64,000 nt of DNA from Cryptomeria japonica. Taxonomy: Eukaryota; Streptophyta; Pinopsida; Cupressales; Cupressaceae. Location of the stretch: the NCBI RefSeq assembly GCF_030272615.1, contig NC_081406.1, forward strand, positions 469,702,400 to 469,766,399. Reading direction: 5' to 3'. Positions 10,658-21,054 of this stretch are shown here, one piece after another. Made by a program: the position numbers and the translations under genes. The notes beneath the pieces are model-generated. The model had not been told where the DNA came from and searched no databases. It saw only the letters and a program-made list of their open reading frames with translations. The stretch's first letter is position 1; each line of letters starts with the position of its first letter.

Positions 10658-12010
10658 TTAATTTGGAATAGGTGCACCTAACTTGATAGGTAAGGTGCTT
10701 TCTTCATTTGACACAATTTCCTTCTTTTTCCAAATCATCTTTAATTTTTCTTTTAATTCTTCAGTGTCTCCTCTAGCTTGATCTCTGCAATCTCCAGCCA
10801 AGTGTCCAACTTTGTGACAATGAAAACATGCCATACCAGGATTTCTCCATGATCTTCGGTTGTTCATTCCAAACCTGATAAAACAGTTGGCACTAACATG
10901 TCCACATCTTCAACAACATTCACACCATATCCTTGTATTGTAATCCCATGGTAATGCTGCATATTGTCGGTAAGGATCTGTGTGATTTCGGTAACCTCTT
11001 GTGTTTTCTCGGTGTGCAGACCACATGTAGTTCTTTTGCTTAAGTTAACACTTCTCAGTACTATGTCCATATCTATTGCAGTTTCTACAGAACCCTTTGA
11101 ATTTTGCCTTCTGATAGTTGTTAATAGACTTTGTCCTACATTGATTAGATGTGTGACCATATTTATTACAATTGTAATAATAATAATTGGACTTAGTGAT
11201 ATTCGGTTGCTTACCTTTTCTAATTTGGCATATGTTGGTAGTGTGACCTTGATTTCCATAGTAGTAGCAAATAGGCTTCTTTCTTTTGATGTTATTCCTT
11301 TTTCCAGCTTGCTTTGATGATTCTCCTCTCTCGGTAGTATGAATTCCTTTCTCAGTAGAGTCTTTTCCTTTATAACCGAGTCCTGCATCTTTGTTGGGTC
11401 TTCTTGTATTCAGTTGCTCATCCAACATCTTTGATGCTTCATAACTCTTCTTCAGTGTTTCTTTGGATTTCTTCTCTATTTCAAGTTCATCAGTCAATCT
11501 TGATACTTCAAGTTTCAATGCTTGATTTTCATCATTATTCAGAATTGCTTCATGATGTGCATAACCTAGTTGATCTGTCATATTTTATTGAATCCCAGTC
11601 AACCTTATTATTTCATCATTTTTATCAGATACTAAAACTTCAAGTTGTTGTTTCTCTCTTTCTAGATCTCTTGCTGTATCCTTAGCTATCCTTAATGCAT
11701 CTAGATTTTCAGTCATTTATGTGTTGAAATGTTCATGTTCTCTTTTCATTGCTTTTAGTTGATCAGCCAGTGCTTTGTTCTTTTCTTTCAATACTCCAAT
11801 CATTTCTTCAGTCTCTTCAGATATACTATTCTCAGATGATGTCTCAATTTGATCCACTAACTCTTCAGAATCTTGGAAGTCATCAGATAATCTTCTTCTT
11901 ACTTTCAGAGATTTTTGCATTTGCCTTTGCATGTCTGCAATCACTTGATTAGCATGATCTAGCTCTTCTTGCAGATATACAATCCTTCGAGATTGTTTGT
12001 AGCTTTCCAT
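10658..12010 (-). pseudogene. Element A ORF1: coiled coil plus five zinc knuckles (gag-like)
   Basis: Starts at 12010 (MESYKQSRRIVYLQEELDHA) just inside the primer site. About 230 residues of heptad-rich coiled coil follow, then a GLGYKG linker, then CCHC-type knuckles: CYYYGNQGHTTNIC, a second with YNCNKYGHTSNQC, CRNCNRYGHSTEKC, a fourth interrupted by TGA (RCGHVSANC) and CFHCHKVGHLAGDC. Three TAA stops and one TGA lie in one continuous frame with no frameshift. Zinc knuckles imply nucleic-acid binding, so a nucleocapsid-like role is likely. I see no canonical copia UBN2 or gypsy capsid block; the protein may assemble through its coiled coil. The same layout is present in B and F. Confidence 0.8.
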
Positions 12011-12058
12011 TGATAAGATCTTTCTCTTTAGGTAGTTAAACCCTTTTCCAAGATTCGA

Positions 12059-12070
12059 GCTCTGATACCA
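12059..12070 (-). other. Element A primer-binding site (tRNA-iMet type)
   Basis: TGGTATCAGAGC on the minus strand, two bases after the LTR end CCTAACA. This is the standard initiator-Met primer site of plant copia elements. Confidence 0.9.
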
Positions 12071-12072
12071 AT

Positions 12073-13223
12073 TGTTAGGCCCACTATGGAAAGCTAATGT
12101 ACTGAGAGGGGAGGGGTGAATTAGTACTCCAAAACTTTTCTTGAATAATAAATTTACTGTTATGCATAAATAGAATAGTGCAGTAACATAAAATAAAGTT
12201 AAAACAAATAGATAACAATCATACATGATTCACTCCATAACACATATATTTTGGTTACGCAGAAACTCTTGGTTAGAGAGAAAAACTATGGTGGGGATGG
12301 CACCCACAACTTCACTACTGCAATAATAAAGAGTGCTCGGTTAGAGCTACATTTTAGCTATTTTTGATAGCTTACCCTATTAGGAGTAACAAGATCTGTT
12401 AGATCTACCTTGCTAAAGGATTTTTCAACATTTAATCTGAATGCTGCACCTGGTTAGAGGCTTTACAATTTATAGACTTGATTAGAGTCTTTTACCCTGT
12501 TAAAGGTTTCTCTTACAACTTCACAATATTACAATAAAATCATTACAAATATCTGCAACTTTACATCTAAAATGTTATAGCAGATTCTATGTGCTTAGAA
12601 TAGATTACATTGCTTATAGCATACCTCGGTAACCCATTTTGTAACTCGGTAAACCCTTCTGTTTACTTTGTTCTCCGACTATTCTTTGAAAACCTTCTTG
12701 GTGACCTCTGTATCTCTGTAACAGTCTTCTTACACACATGTATATACCCTTAACTCATGCTGTATAAATAGATCTCTTAAGACGGTGATTTCATTCATTG
12801 CTTCGATCTTACAAACAAGTTTTATTGAATGAATAACTATACAAAATATTTCATTGGTTAGATTGATCTCAAAATCATACACAATCTTTTGGTGCAATTT
12901 CCAATGTAATAATGGTTAGATGTGCCTCGATCTTGTAACACGTTTTTATATGCATGTCTAGGTTCAATGTATCTGGTAACACATTTCACTCAGTGTATAT
13001 TAACTCGGTGTGTCATCTTTGCTGCTTGGTAGTCATAAAAAGATACTCGGTAGACAACTCGGTGTATATTGCATTTTGAGACTGCTTTCCTCTGTAACCG
13101 ACTAGACTGTGCATACTGACTTCTCTATGTGTACCGACTGCATGATTCGGTATTGTTAACCGACTAGAGTATATAGTATGACTTTGAATATAAAAACTAA
13201 TGGCAATTTGATAAGTAGTAACA
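12073..13223 (-). repeat. Element A 5' LTR (1151 bp)
   Basis: Termini TGTTACTAC...CCTAACA with a TGTTA/TAACA inverted repeat. Near its 3' end (12105-12120) it has the interrupted G-rich box (minus: TTCACCCCTCCCC) seen in most copia-type LTRs of this window. A TATTTATA box on the minus strand lies near 12763-12770. The right-hand flank is CAATT; the matching duplication is not visible because the left end is disrupted. Confidence 0.88.
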
Positions 13224-13364
13224 CAATTATCTGATAAAACTGTCCATCGGTATAAAAGACTTGTTCACCGGTATTAAGCAGTAAGTTGGTTAAATTGTTT
13301 TTGTTTTGAATTTATTTGACAACTGATTCACCCCCCCCCTCTCAGTTGTCTCTGGGACCTAACA
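13224..13364 (+). repeat. LTR X, 3'-terminal fragment
   Basis: Plus-strand sequence ending GGGACCTAACA preceded by a TGATTCAC + C-run + TCTCAG box, the typical end of a copia-type LTR here. It sits between element A and the residual 5' LTR of B, whose own end (C-run, TCTCAGTG..., CCAACA) follows at once. Best explained as an LTR inserted in B's 5' LTR and then itself split by A. A local duplication of the LTR end is an alternative. Confidence 0.55.
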
Positions 13365-13417
13365 TTCACCCCCCCCCCCTCTCAGTGTTCTTGGATTCCA
13401 ACAATTGGTATAAGAGC
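13365..13417 (+). other. Element B 5' LTR end and primer-binding site
   Basis: 13365-13403 is the LTR tail (C-run, TCTCAGTGTTCTTGGATTCC, AACA), which matches the end of the 3' LTR at 20815-20863. TGGTATAAGAGC at 13406-13417 is the tRNA-iMet primer site with one mismatch, two bases after the LTR. Confidence 0.8.
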
Positions 13418-13501
13418 CCGGTGCCTTGGAGGAAGTTTAACAACTTGAGGAAGATCCTGAAACTGGAATCATTGAATATGAATATGGAGAATTAACTTGA
13501 G

Positions 13502-14617
13502 ATGTCACTTGAGGATTATGATGCTAAAAGGTTGAAGAACTTAAAGCTGCAAGATGAATTGAATTCAGATAATGAATTCATTCTTGTTCTGCAAGAAAGG
13601 TTATCATCAGCTCAAGCTAGGAGGAAGAAACTTTAGCAAAACCAGGATGATGAAGAGAAAAATTAACTTAAGGAACAATATTAGAAGCCGAGTCAACAAA
13701 ACATGCTCATGAAGAATGAAATGCAAGACCTAACTATGAGGATGCCAAAAGATATTGAGGATGAAAAGAAGAAGGAAGCAAATCTTGTTGTATCTCTGAC
13801 GAACAAATTTGAAGAATGTGGCAGATTGGCTCATGAGAATTATATGTTGAGAATTGATTTGGCACAATCCTGAAATAATGAACAAGAGATTGAGAGACAA
13901 ATAAAGAGTCTAAGAAATGATCTAACTACTATAAGTGAGTATAAAGAAAAATTCAAGATTAGTGCTGCAAAGTTGGATGATTTATTGAAAAGACAAAGGC
14001 AGAGTGATGATTCTAGAGGACTTGGATTTGAACAAGGCAAAAGCTCTGGTACTGCAAATAAAGATCAGACAACTGGTATACAGAACTCATCAGACCAGAG
14101 GAAACCGGTAAGGCAATCTAATGCTTACAAATTCAATGGTAGATATTTTGTTTGTAATATATTTGGGCATATGGATAAACAATGTAGAAATAGAGAAAAT
14201 CAAAACTACAATTCAGTTCCCTGTCAATGCACAAATTGCAAGAAATATGGTCATAAGTCAGAAGATTACAGAATGAATGTTAAATGTCATGCATGTGGAA
14301 AGTTTGGAAATCTAGCTAATCAATGAAGGTAAAGGAATGACACCGGATATGTCAAAGCAATTCAAAAGAACAATATTACATGTTATGCATGCAACAAAAT
14401 AGGTCATATTTCTAACAACTACATAAGCAAGACTAAATCAGTTAGCAATGACAGAGCAAATGAGAAAGGAAAGTGGAAGGTAGATGAAATACAACAAGAT
14501 CACACCAAGAGATGGGTTAGAAAGTCTAAAGAACCAAGTGGAGATGCAACTACACTAGTAACTCCACTAGTAGAACAAAGCATTCTTGCACCGACAAGAA
14601 ATTCAACCGGTAACTGA
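13502..14617 (+). pseudogene. Element B ORF1: coiled coil plus zinc knuckles
   Basis: Begins MSLEDYDAKRLKNLKLQDEL; the block LQDEL...LQERLSSAQARRKKL aligns with LQEEL...MQRQMQKSLKVRRRL in A. Long coiled coil, then GLGFEQGKSSG, then knuckles FVCNIFGHMDKQC, CTNCKKYGHKSEDY (last Cys lost), CHACGKFGNLANQ (His and Cys lost) and CYACNKIGHISNNY (Cys lost). Several TAG/TAA/TGA stops occur in one frame. The decay of knuckle cysteines shows the copy is not under selection now. A nucleic-acid-binding, gag-like role is inferred from the knuckles and from the position after the primer site. Confidence 0.78.
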
Positions 14618-14957
14618 GGCATATGCCTTAGGGGTTGGCAAATTCATTGCAAATCTTGCATATTCCTTGAAAGAGATCTAGAAAGAGATCTAGAAAGTTT
14701 TATTGATCATTGAAGGATGTTTATCCGACATAAAACTGTGAAACCAACATCTAGTGGGGTGCACCACTAAGCATTTATGATAGTGAAGGATTAGGGTTTA
14801 CTCGCTGATAAAAAGAGGAAAATGGACTCATTTTCACTCACCCAACACTCAAGTAAACCAGAGCAAGCAAAGGAATTCTAAAAATATTTCCATCAGTTAT
14901 CTGAGAAGTGATCAAGATCTTTCAAACCGGTGATTGTTATCTAGGTATTTCTTTGAA
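14618..14957 (+). other. Element B inter-ORF spacer
   Basis: No coding frame supported. Contains a short tandem duplication AAAGAGATCTAG (about 14670-14695). Confidence 0.5.
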
Positions 14958-17900
14958 ATGGCATCTGAATCATCATCTGCTCCTACTTTCATTACGAATA
15001 CCACTATTGTTGAGGTTAAGGATAGGCTTAGACTTGTTTTCAAGGAAGTTCCTCAAATAGAAATGAAGGAAGACTCTTTTGGCGCATTTTCGAGGGTTCC
15101 TGATGGTGTAGTTTATGTGGAAGATGTAAGGGCTTATATTCACTATACTTTGGTTGATTTAGGCACTGAGGAAATCAAGGGAATGTATCAATTCGTGATA
15201 CTAGGCAGCTCTAGAACAATCAAGCTAGAATATCAAATCATTGAAGACCTAGGGTTAATCGAAATCCTATACATACCGGAATTCAAGGACGAAATGATTA
15301 GATATGTCCTAAGCAGGGTCCATAATGAATTCATCTGGCTGGACCGGCCTCACATGATCACTAAAGAAGCAATTCAAGCAGTCACCAACTTACCCAAAGT
15401 CGGAAAGGAACCATGGAAGAATATCTGCAACACTAAGGTTGAAAATCTCACTAGCGCAACCCATGATGGAAGGTCAATGAGGATCAACACCATTAAAGAT
15501 ACAAGTGTAAAATTTTCCAGCATGATCATTGACTACAAGGTAACACAATGAAGTCAATTGAACTTTGTTGCTAGTTCCTATATCCATGTTGCATATCAAA
15601 TGATAAAGAATGATGGAAAGTATGATTTGTGTGAATGGTTAAGAAATGAATTAATGATAAATATTGGAAAAATTAAAGGTGTTAAGAAAGGAACATTTTG
15701 GTTTGGCAATCTTATTGTCTTCTTCATGTTGTATTTCATGAATGAGCTACTGGGTTTGGGAAAGAAACGATGGGCTCATGACATACTGATAGGCATGCAG
15801 ATTAAAGATGCAATCACCAGTCTTTGCAGCAACAGGGATGAGAAGTTATGGGGCTTCTTTAAATCTTTTCAAGAGAACATGAGACTGAGGGAGAGAATAT
15901 CCAAACACATTGTGGAGAAATACTCCACTGAAATCTGCTTCAGGGTAAAAATAGATGAGACTCTCATGGAAGCGGTGGAACCAAGAACAATATGGGTCAC
16001 TGAATTGGGGTATGAAGTTGATGACAATATTCTAGAACTATATGCTAAAATGTTGATTGATGCTCCTTTGGATGATAAGGCTGAACACTTTGGTACTGCA
16101 GAGGAGAAGGATCCTGAGGTTAAAATTGGTTTCAATAAGAAAAGGAGGGAAAAGAAAATAGACAAAATGTCTGCATTTGTTCAAAATGTAATTCATAGGA
16201 TAGATACAAAACAAGGTTTTGGATCTAAACTGGTAGATCAATCGGCAGTGGCTAGTATTCTAGAGGTAAAGAGGCCTGAGAATTTCATATCTCCTATTGT
16301 TTCTCATACAAAGGATAATCAACCTCTTGCATTTAGAAGGGTACAGAGGAAGAAATCTAACAAGCCTTCGGTAGAAGAGAAGAAGGTGGAGCTAAAGAGG
16401 AAGCTAGTAAGAAAGGTAACAACAACATCCACACCTTTGGCAAGGAAACCTACTCAAAAGAGGAAGCCTGCTCCATCCGCTCGTGCAACCCCAGCAAGAA
16501 GAAGAAAAAGAGAGAGATTGACGAAGCAAATGAATCTGGTAATGTTACCATCATCCCCCCAATGACCTTTGCAGAATTAATAGATGAGCTAACTAAAGAT
16601 GGAATTTTAAAGAATGTGTTAAATTTCTATGAACATTTAGATGACAATGAACAAAATGAAATGGAAGAAGCAATTTTGTTACATTTAGACATATATAAGA
16701 AGGCTTTGGTAGAAATTTTGAAGGAAATTCCTTTATCATTATATAATAAATTGGATGCAAGGAGATTAGATGCAATCAAGAGGGACATAGAGATTAAAGA
16801 AGTTGAACTTTTAGGTATTTATGGTTCTATAAATAATGAGGAAATGAAAAGATGTATAGAAGTTGCAAATAGAACAATCTTTAGCAGCAAACCCTGACAA
16901 ATAAGCTTAATGATGGCTAGAGTCAATGAAATAATAAATGAGACCAGAGATGGTTGAGCTAAAATCTTCCAAAAGAATCTTGATTTCCTTACTTCTCAAG
17001 AAGACTTTGCTAAGGCAACAACTCCCACCATTCCAGATAGATCCAAAGGAAAAGGAATTTTGGGAAGCTCAAATCAAATTTTGAATGAATCGGTAGATAA
17101 ACCTAAAATTGATGAGAGTGTACAGACTAAACAGACAAAGACAACATTTATACAGTCCAAGAAAGGTAATGCAGATAATGTACAAGATACTGATAATATT
17201 ATGGATAATAATCCACTGGAAGTAACAAATATTGCACCAAGTGGCGAAGCCACCGATGCAAAAGAGTATGAGAAAAGGAATACACTAGAAGAGGATAAGG
17301 AAAAGAAAGAAAAGGAAAAAGGAGATTGAACTGATAGTTGATTCATCATCAAAACTTTTGGCAATTGACACTTCTCAAGTTGAGAAGAAATTAATCACAG
17401 AGATGAGTCCCACAGAGCTAATGATGATGACTGCTCAAAAGATAATGAAGGAGGGATCTGCAGACAAAGGAATAATAGATCAGTCAATAAGAGTTTTGCA
17501 CAGACTGGTTTTGGATTGTATGATTAAAAATAAAGCAAGCCCTTTCGAAAAGCTTAAGGTATTGACAGAGCACATCTCTAAAAACTTTCAATCATTACAA
17601 CAGATTTTGAACTGACAAGCACTTGAAAGATTTACTTTGACTAAGAAAGTCGCTTTTGACCAGATTATTGAGATAGAGAAAAGGAAGATTGGAGAGAAGC
17701 TTATACTTATTGAAAATTATTTGAAATAGTGTATTAACATCTACAGGGTTTGTTGTAATATAGAAATTCTTACAACAAATGTAGATAAGAGGATAAAGGA
17801 GTTACAAGAGAAGATTGCTAATATTGCTAATTCTTTTGATGGACTAACTTCACTTACAACATCTATTGATGGACAAATTTTGACTTTGGAGAACCAATTT

Positions 17901-18175
17901 TTTTATTTTGAAAAGGAAAGAGATAAGATAATTCAGATAGCAAGGAGTCTCAGAGGTTTGGTGAGTCCAAGATTGGATTCACTTGGTGTACATAAGAGGC
18001 AATGCATGGATATGCTTGCGAAGCCCACACCAGCAGAAGTCATTGAGAAAGAAACACTTGCACATTTACTAAGTGGATTGTATTCATATCTAAAACATTC
18101 AAAACCGGCTGGGATACTTACATAGAGTTACTTGAGAAATCTTATCCGGAAATCTTGAAATTGCTCAAGCTCTAG
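14958..18175 (+). pseudogene. Element B ORF2: large protein of unknown function
   Basis: Starts MASESSSAPTFITNTTIVEV, the best-preserved N-terminus of the family. Shared blocks: VYVEDVRAYIHYTLVDLGTE, IRYVLSRVHNEFIWLDRP, HMITKEAIQAVTNLPK, MRINTIKDTSVKFSSMIIDY, FWFGNLIVFFMLYFM and EPRTIWVTELGYEV. A basic stretch follows (RKPTQKRKPAPSARATPARR, possible nuclear-localisation type), then an acidic helical region and a coiled tail ending YPEILKLLKL. One TGA (15549), frameshifts near 16545, 17340 and 18110, and later stops break about 1,070 codons. This is neither a copia nor a gypsy polyprotein. It has the same position as ORF2 of A and F. Function unknown. Confidence 0.78.
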
Positions 18176-18436
18176 TAAGTAATTTGTAATTATTCATTTT
18201 TTTGCATAGATTCCTAACAATTCTTCCAATTCTTTCATCGGTCTTTGGCATTGATGCCAAAGGGGGAGGATATGTATGTGAAAAATATGTATATAATCCT
18301 AGGGGGAGGATATCAGACAGAGAGTATATTCCAAACATAGTCAATCAGCTCAGGCGGAGCATGTTTCAGTTTGAGTTGAACTAGTAGGGAATCCATTTTT
18401 CACATGAGTGTTGCCATCAATACCGAAGGGGGAGAT
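18176..18436 (+). other. Element B 3' untranslated region with three polypurine tracts
   Basis: Tracts GCCAAAGGGGGAGGATATG (about 18256), CTAGGGGGAGGATATC (about 18300) and CGAAGGGGGAGAT abutting the LTR at 18437. The TTGATGCCAAAGGGGGAG core also occurs next to the LTRs of F and G. Confidence 0.75.
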
Positions 18437-19217
18437 TGTTAGCAATTGACACTCATTGGATTCATATGTTGTCATTGATGGAAACAAGATTTTGTAGAAG
18501 GCATATACCGACAGATACCAGCATTGGAGTAATCAGGGTCATCACTGACACAGGTACCAACACCGACATCCAACACTTCAGTGAAGCCGACATCAGTTTG
18601 GGATCCGAAAGGTTTTATTTGTAAAATTATTTTGTAATTATTGTATAGGGCTGACATTGAATATATTTTTTAATGTATTATAAGCCGACCTAAGGCATAC
18701 TGTTTGTAAAGTGTATATAAGTCAGCTTATTAGGTCATTTTGATATAGGACAATTTGTACAACAAATGTGGAGAAGAAAAGTGATGTGAAGGATATGTAT
18801 GTAGATCATTTGGATATAGAAGTAATATCATGTAATGATCAGTAGATGGTTTGTAAAAAATTCTTGGAGGAAAGGAGATACTGGTAAAAGGGTTTAGGGT
18901 TTATGAACCGGTACAGAACAAAGCTATAACCGAAACTCTTTTTGGCATTGAAAATGCATTTTGTGAGTTCACCATTACTGTTTTATCTCAATAGAAGCTT
19001 GTAGTCAGTGAGACTCTTTTGTGTTGAGTAGTGTGCTCTAGGCAGTGTGCCTTCCTACATGTGCAGGCCCCCATGTTATGTAATATCTTTCATATGGCTA
19101 GTGAATTGATATTGTGGGTCACAAATCCCATCATGGTTTTTCCTCTTTGAGGTTTTCCACATATAAAATTCAGCGTGTTTTGGTGTTGATTCATGTGGCT
19201 AGTTTATTTACTTCATG

Positions 19218-20736
19218 TTTTTGATTAAGTAAAAATAGGTTTTAAGGGACCCAAAACCCATTTACATTCGAAAGATATTCAGGAAAGAAACAAAACACAA
19301 TAGCTACAAAAGACCAGCAAAAAAACCAGCAACAGAGAAAAGGACAGCAAGAGGCCAGCAAGAAATAGACCCCAAGCCCAGCATTACAAGAAATTAAAAA
19401 ACTCTTCATGGTTTCTTCTGCATTCTGCACCAAGAGCATCATTGCCTTGGTTGCTTCCCTCAAGTCGGTGTTTTCCTGAGCAATCTGACTCTCTTTCATT
19501 TTTGTGTCCTTCTCAGCCATAGTCTGCCTAGTTCTGTGCCTAGGGGTCTGGTGGGTTAGGCTGGAAGTAGGAGCATCGTCTATAATTACAAGGTTCTTCT
19601 CCTGGTTTTTCTTTTCTAGATGATTCACCAGTGCATTCATATTCTGGGAGGAGACTTTAAGAATCTGGAGGCTGTGGTTCATAAGGCTTTTCAAGGCTTT
19701 CTCATTTTGGGTCATCTAGGCATTGACGTTGTCCTTGTCCTCCTCCACCTGTTCCTTCATGGTTTTAATGACGTCCTCCAAATGTTTCAGGTCACCTTTT
19801 ATCAAATCTTTCTCTAGTCAGTCCTCCATTTCCATTTCCTCCTCCGCTTCATTGTTTTTCGTCTCCTCATTCTGTTTCCCAGAGTCAGACATCTTAATCA
19901 GCTTGTTGATCTTAACTTCTAGCTCCCTTTGTTTACCCTGCATGCTGGTGATGTTTTCAACCACCCACTTCTGAAAATTGAAGAATTCAAGGGTGCAGTT
20001 GCGGGTGGTATCCAGAATGGTATCCACAGAGTCCTTGCTCTGTTCAGTCTCCTTAGCATTAGGGTTTTCACCCTCCTTAGGATTCAGAGCCTCTTTCTCA
20101 CTTTCCGAGCCCTTAGGGTTGGAGTGACGATTCTTAGAATTTCCCCCTTCCTCTCCTTCCCCATAATTCTCCTCCTTGTTAAGCTCCATTTCAGAATCAG
20201 TGTCCTTATCCTTTCCCTCTTCTTCATCAAAATGCACATCCTTTTCATCCTGCTCGGTTTCAACCTTCCTTTTTTTATGGGTAGGGGTGCTGGGCTTCCC
20301 AGTCGAATCAGAGTCTATGCATTTATCATATATCTGAGCATTGATGATCAAAGGATCATCCTTGGTAGCCCTAGCCTTATCCTTAATATGTTCATAAATA
20401 AGCAGAATGAGTCCCTAGTGCACTAGAGGATAGGAGCTGGGCTTTTTAGCATGGTCGGCTAGGCTCTTGTTTAGAGAGGAGGCTAAATAGAAGGGCAAGG
20501 ATATTTTAGCCCCATGGCAGAAGTGGTTTAGGATAGCGAAATGATAGTTGTAAATTTTCATAAATCTGCCATCCACAGTCAAATATTCCATTAAAGCCCT
20601 AAGAACTTTTTACTAGAAAGGTTTTACCTGTTGGGGGGTGTAGTATGATATGTTGTCCTTCTTCACTAGGTTGCGCTTCTTGTCCCCCATCTTCGGGAAA
20701 TTTTTGAAAGCCTCAACGGCATACTTTATATCCCTG
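19218..20736 (-). mobile_element. 1.5-kb retroposed insertion inside B's 3' LTR
   Basis: Flanked by TCATG on both sides (19213-19217 and 20737-20741), with LTR sequence resuming on each side. Read on the minus strand its 3' end is ATCAAAAA, a short A tail. The short duplication and A-tail suggest insertion of an RNA copy, but 5 bp is short for LINE-driven events; a fragment of an LTR element is an alternative. It carries the pseudogene listed next. Confidence 0.6.
19242..20736 (-). pseudogene. Plant-transposon-like protein fragment (unknown function)
   Basis: Minus-strand frame with two TAG stops early (near 20613 and 20417), then long open stretches. Early part: DGRFMKIYNYHFAILNHF, HGAKISLPFYLASSL and LILLIYEHIKDKA, a pattern I associate with plant retroelement-borne proteins of unknown role (putative plant transposon family). 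Then a basic patch (THKKRKVE), a long Glu/Lys/Asp-rich stretch and a helical region (QKWVVENITSMQGKQRELEV), ending NVNGFWVP. It is not the same sequence as ORF2 of A/B/F, though the plan (globular N-part, charged tail) is similar. Five-prime end missing. Confidence 0.55.
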
Positions 20737-20863
20737 TCATGTTATATGTTTCTTCATTTACCGATTTATATGTGTGTTATAATAAGGTAAAATCTTATAT
20801 TACCGGCTAAACATTGATTCACCCCCCCCCTCTCAATGTTCTTGGATTCCTTGTATTCCAACA

Positions 20864-21054
20864 CTTGATGTTTTTGGATGTCCCAGATCACCTGTGTGTA
20901 GTATGGGGGTCATTTTGCACCTCTGAGTATTCTCGAGACCCGGTCTAAGCCTTATGCCTCAATATTGGGTTGGTTTCTGCAAATTTACCAAAAACGCTAT
21001 GGAAACAACCAAAAGCATTGTAGTATGCACCAGGGGTGCTATGGGACATACCAG
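20864..21054. other. Unassigned spacer left of solo LTR
   Basis: No gene. Contains short repeated phrases (CCAAAAACGCTATGGAA, CCAAAAGCATTG) that recur at 22395-22425 on the other side of the solo LTR, so both flanks appear to be one interrupted repetitive sequence. Confidence 0.45.

Larger units (their letters stand above)
5671..13223 (-). mobile_element. Element A: non-autonomous LTR retroelement with two ORFs and no pol
   Basis: Minus-strand order: 5' LTR (12073-13223), primer site (12059-12070), ORF1 with zinc knuckles, ORF2 of unknown function, several polypurine tracts, 3' LTR (remnant 5671-6366). Both LTR copies share long near-identical stretches, for example around TATCTGCAACTTTACATCT. 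The whole 5.7-kb interior was read in the coding frames and contains no protease D-S-G, integrase D/E motifs or RT YVDD. Elements B and F have the same plan, so the lack of pol looks like a lineage property rather than a deletion in one copy. Gy1 interrupts the 3' LTR; roughly 455 bp of it should lie beyond the left edge. Confidence 0.8.
13365..20863 (+). mobile_element. Element B: second copy of the two-ORF, pol-less LTR retroelement
   Basis: Plus-strand order: residual 5' LTR end, primer site, ORF1 (13502-14617), ORF2 (14958-18175), three polypurine tracts, 3' LTR (18437-20863). No protease, integrase or RT motif is present in the 5.0-kb interior. The ORF content is homologous to A and F though well diverged and full of stops. 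The 5' LTR is almost entirely missing from this position because X and A are inserted in it; the rest would lie left of A and Gy1, outside the window. Confidence 0.8.
18437..20863 (+). repeat. Element B 3' LTR, interrupted
   Basis: Starts TGTTAGCAATTGACACTC directly after the polypurine tract and ends in a C-run box and CCAACA. A TATATAA box lies at 18714-18720. About 903 bp once the 1,519-bp insertion (19218-20736) and its duplicated TCATG are removed. Its opening resembles LTR E (TGTTGGCAATTGATACTC) and its mid-part shares AGTGTGCTCTAGGCAGT-like sequence with the solo LTR at 21055. Confidence 0.82.

Noticed and set aside
10864-11388. 174-codon minus-strand frame within ORF1 of A
   Set aside because: A shadow: the zinc-knuckle frame runs through the same bases and continues on both sides.
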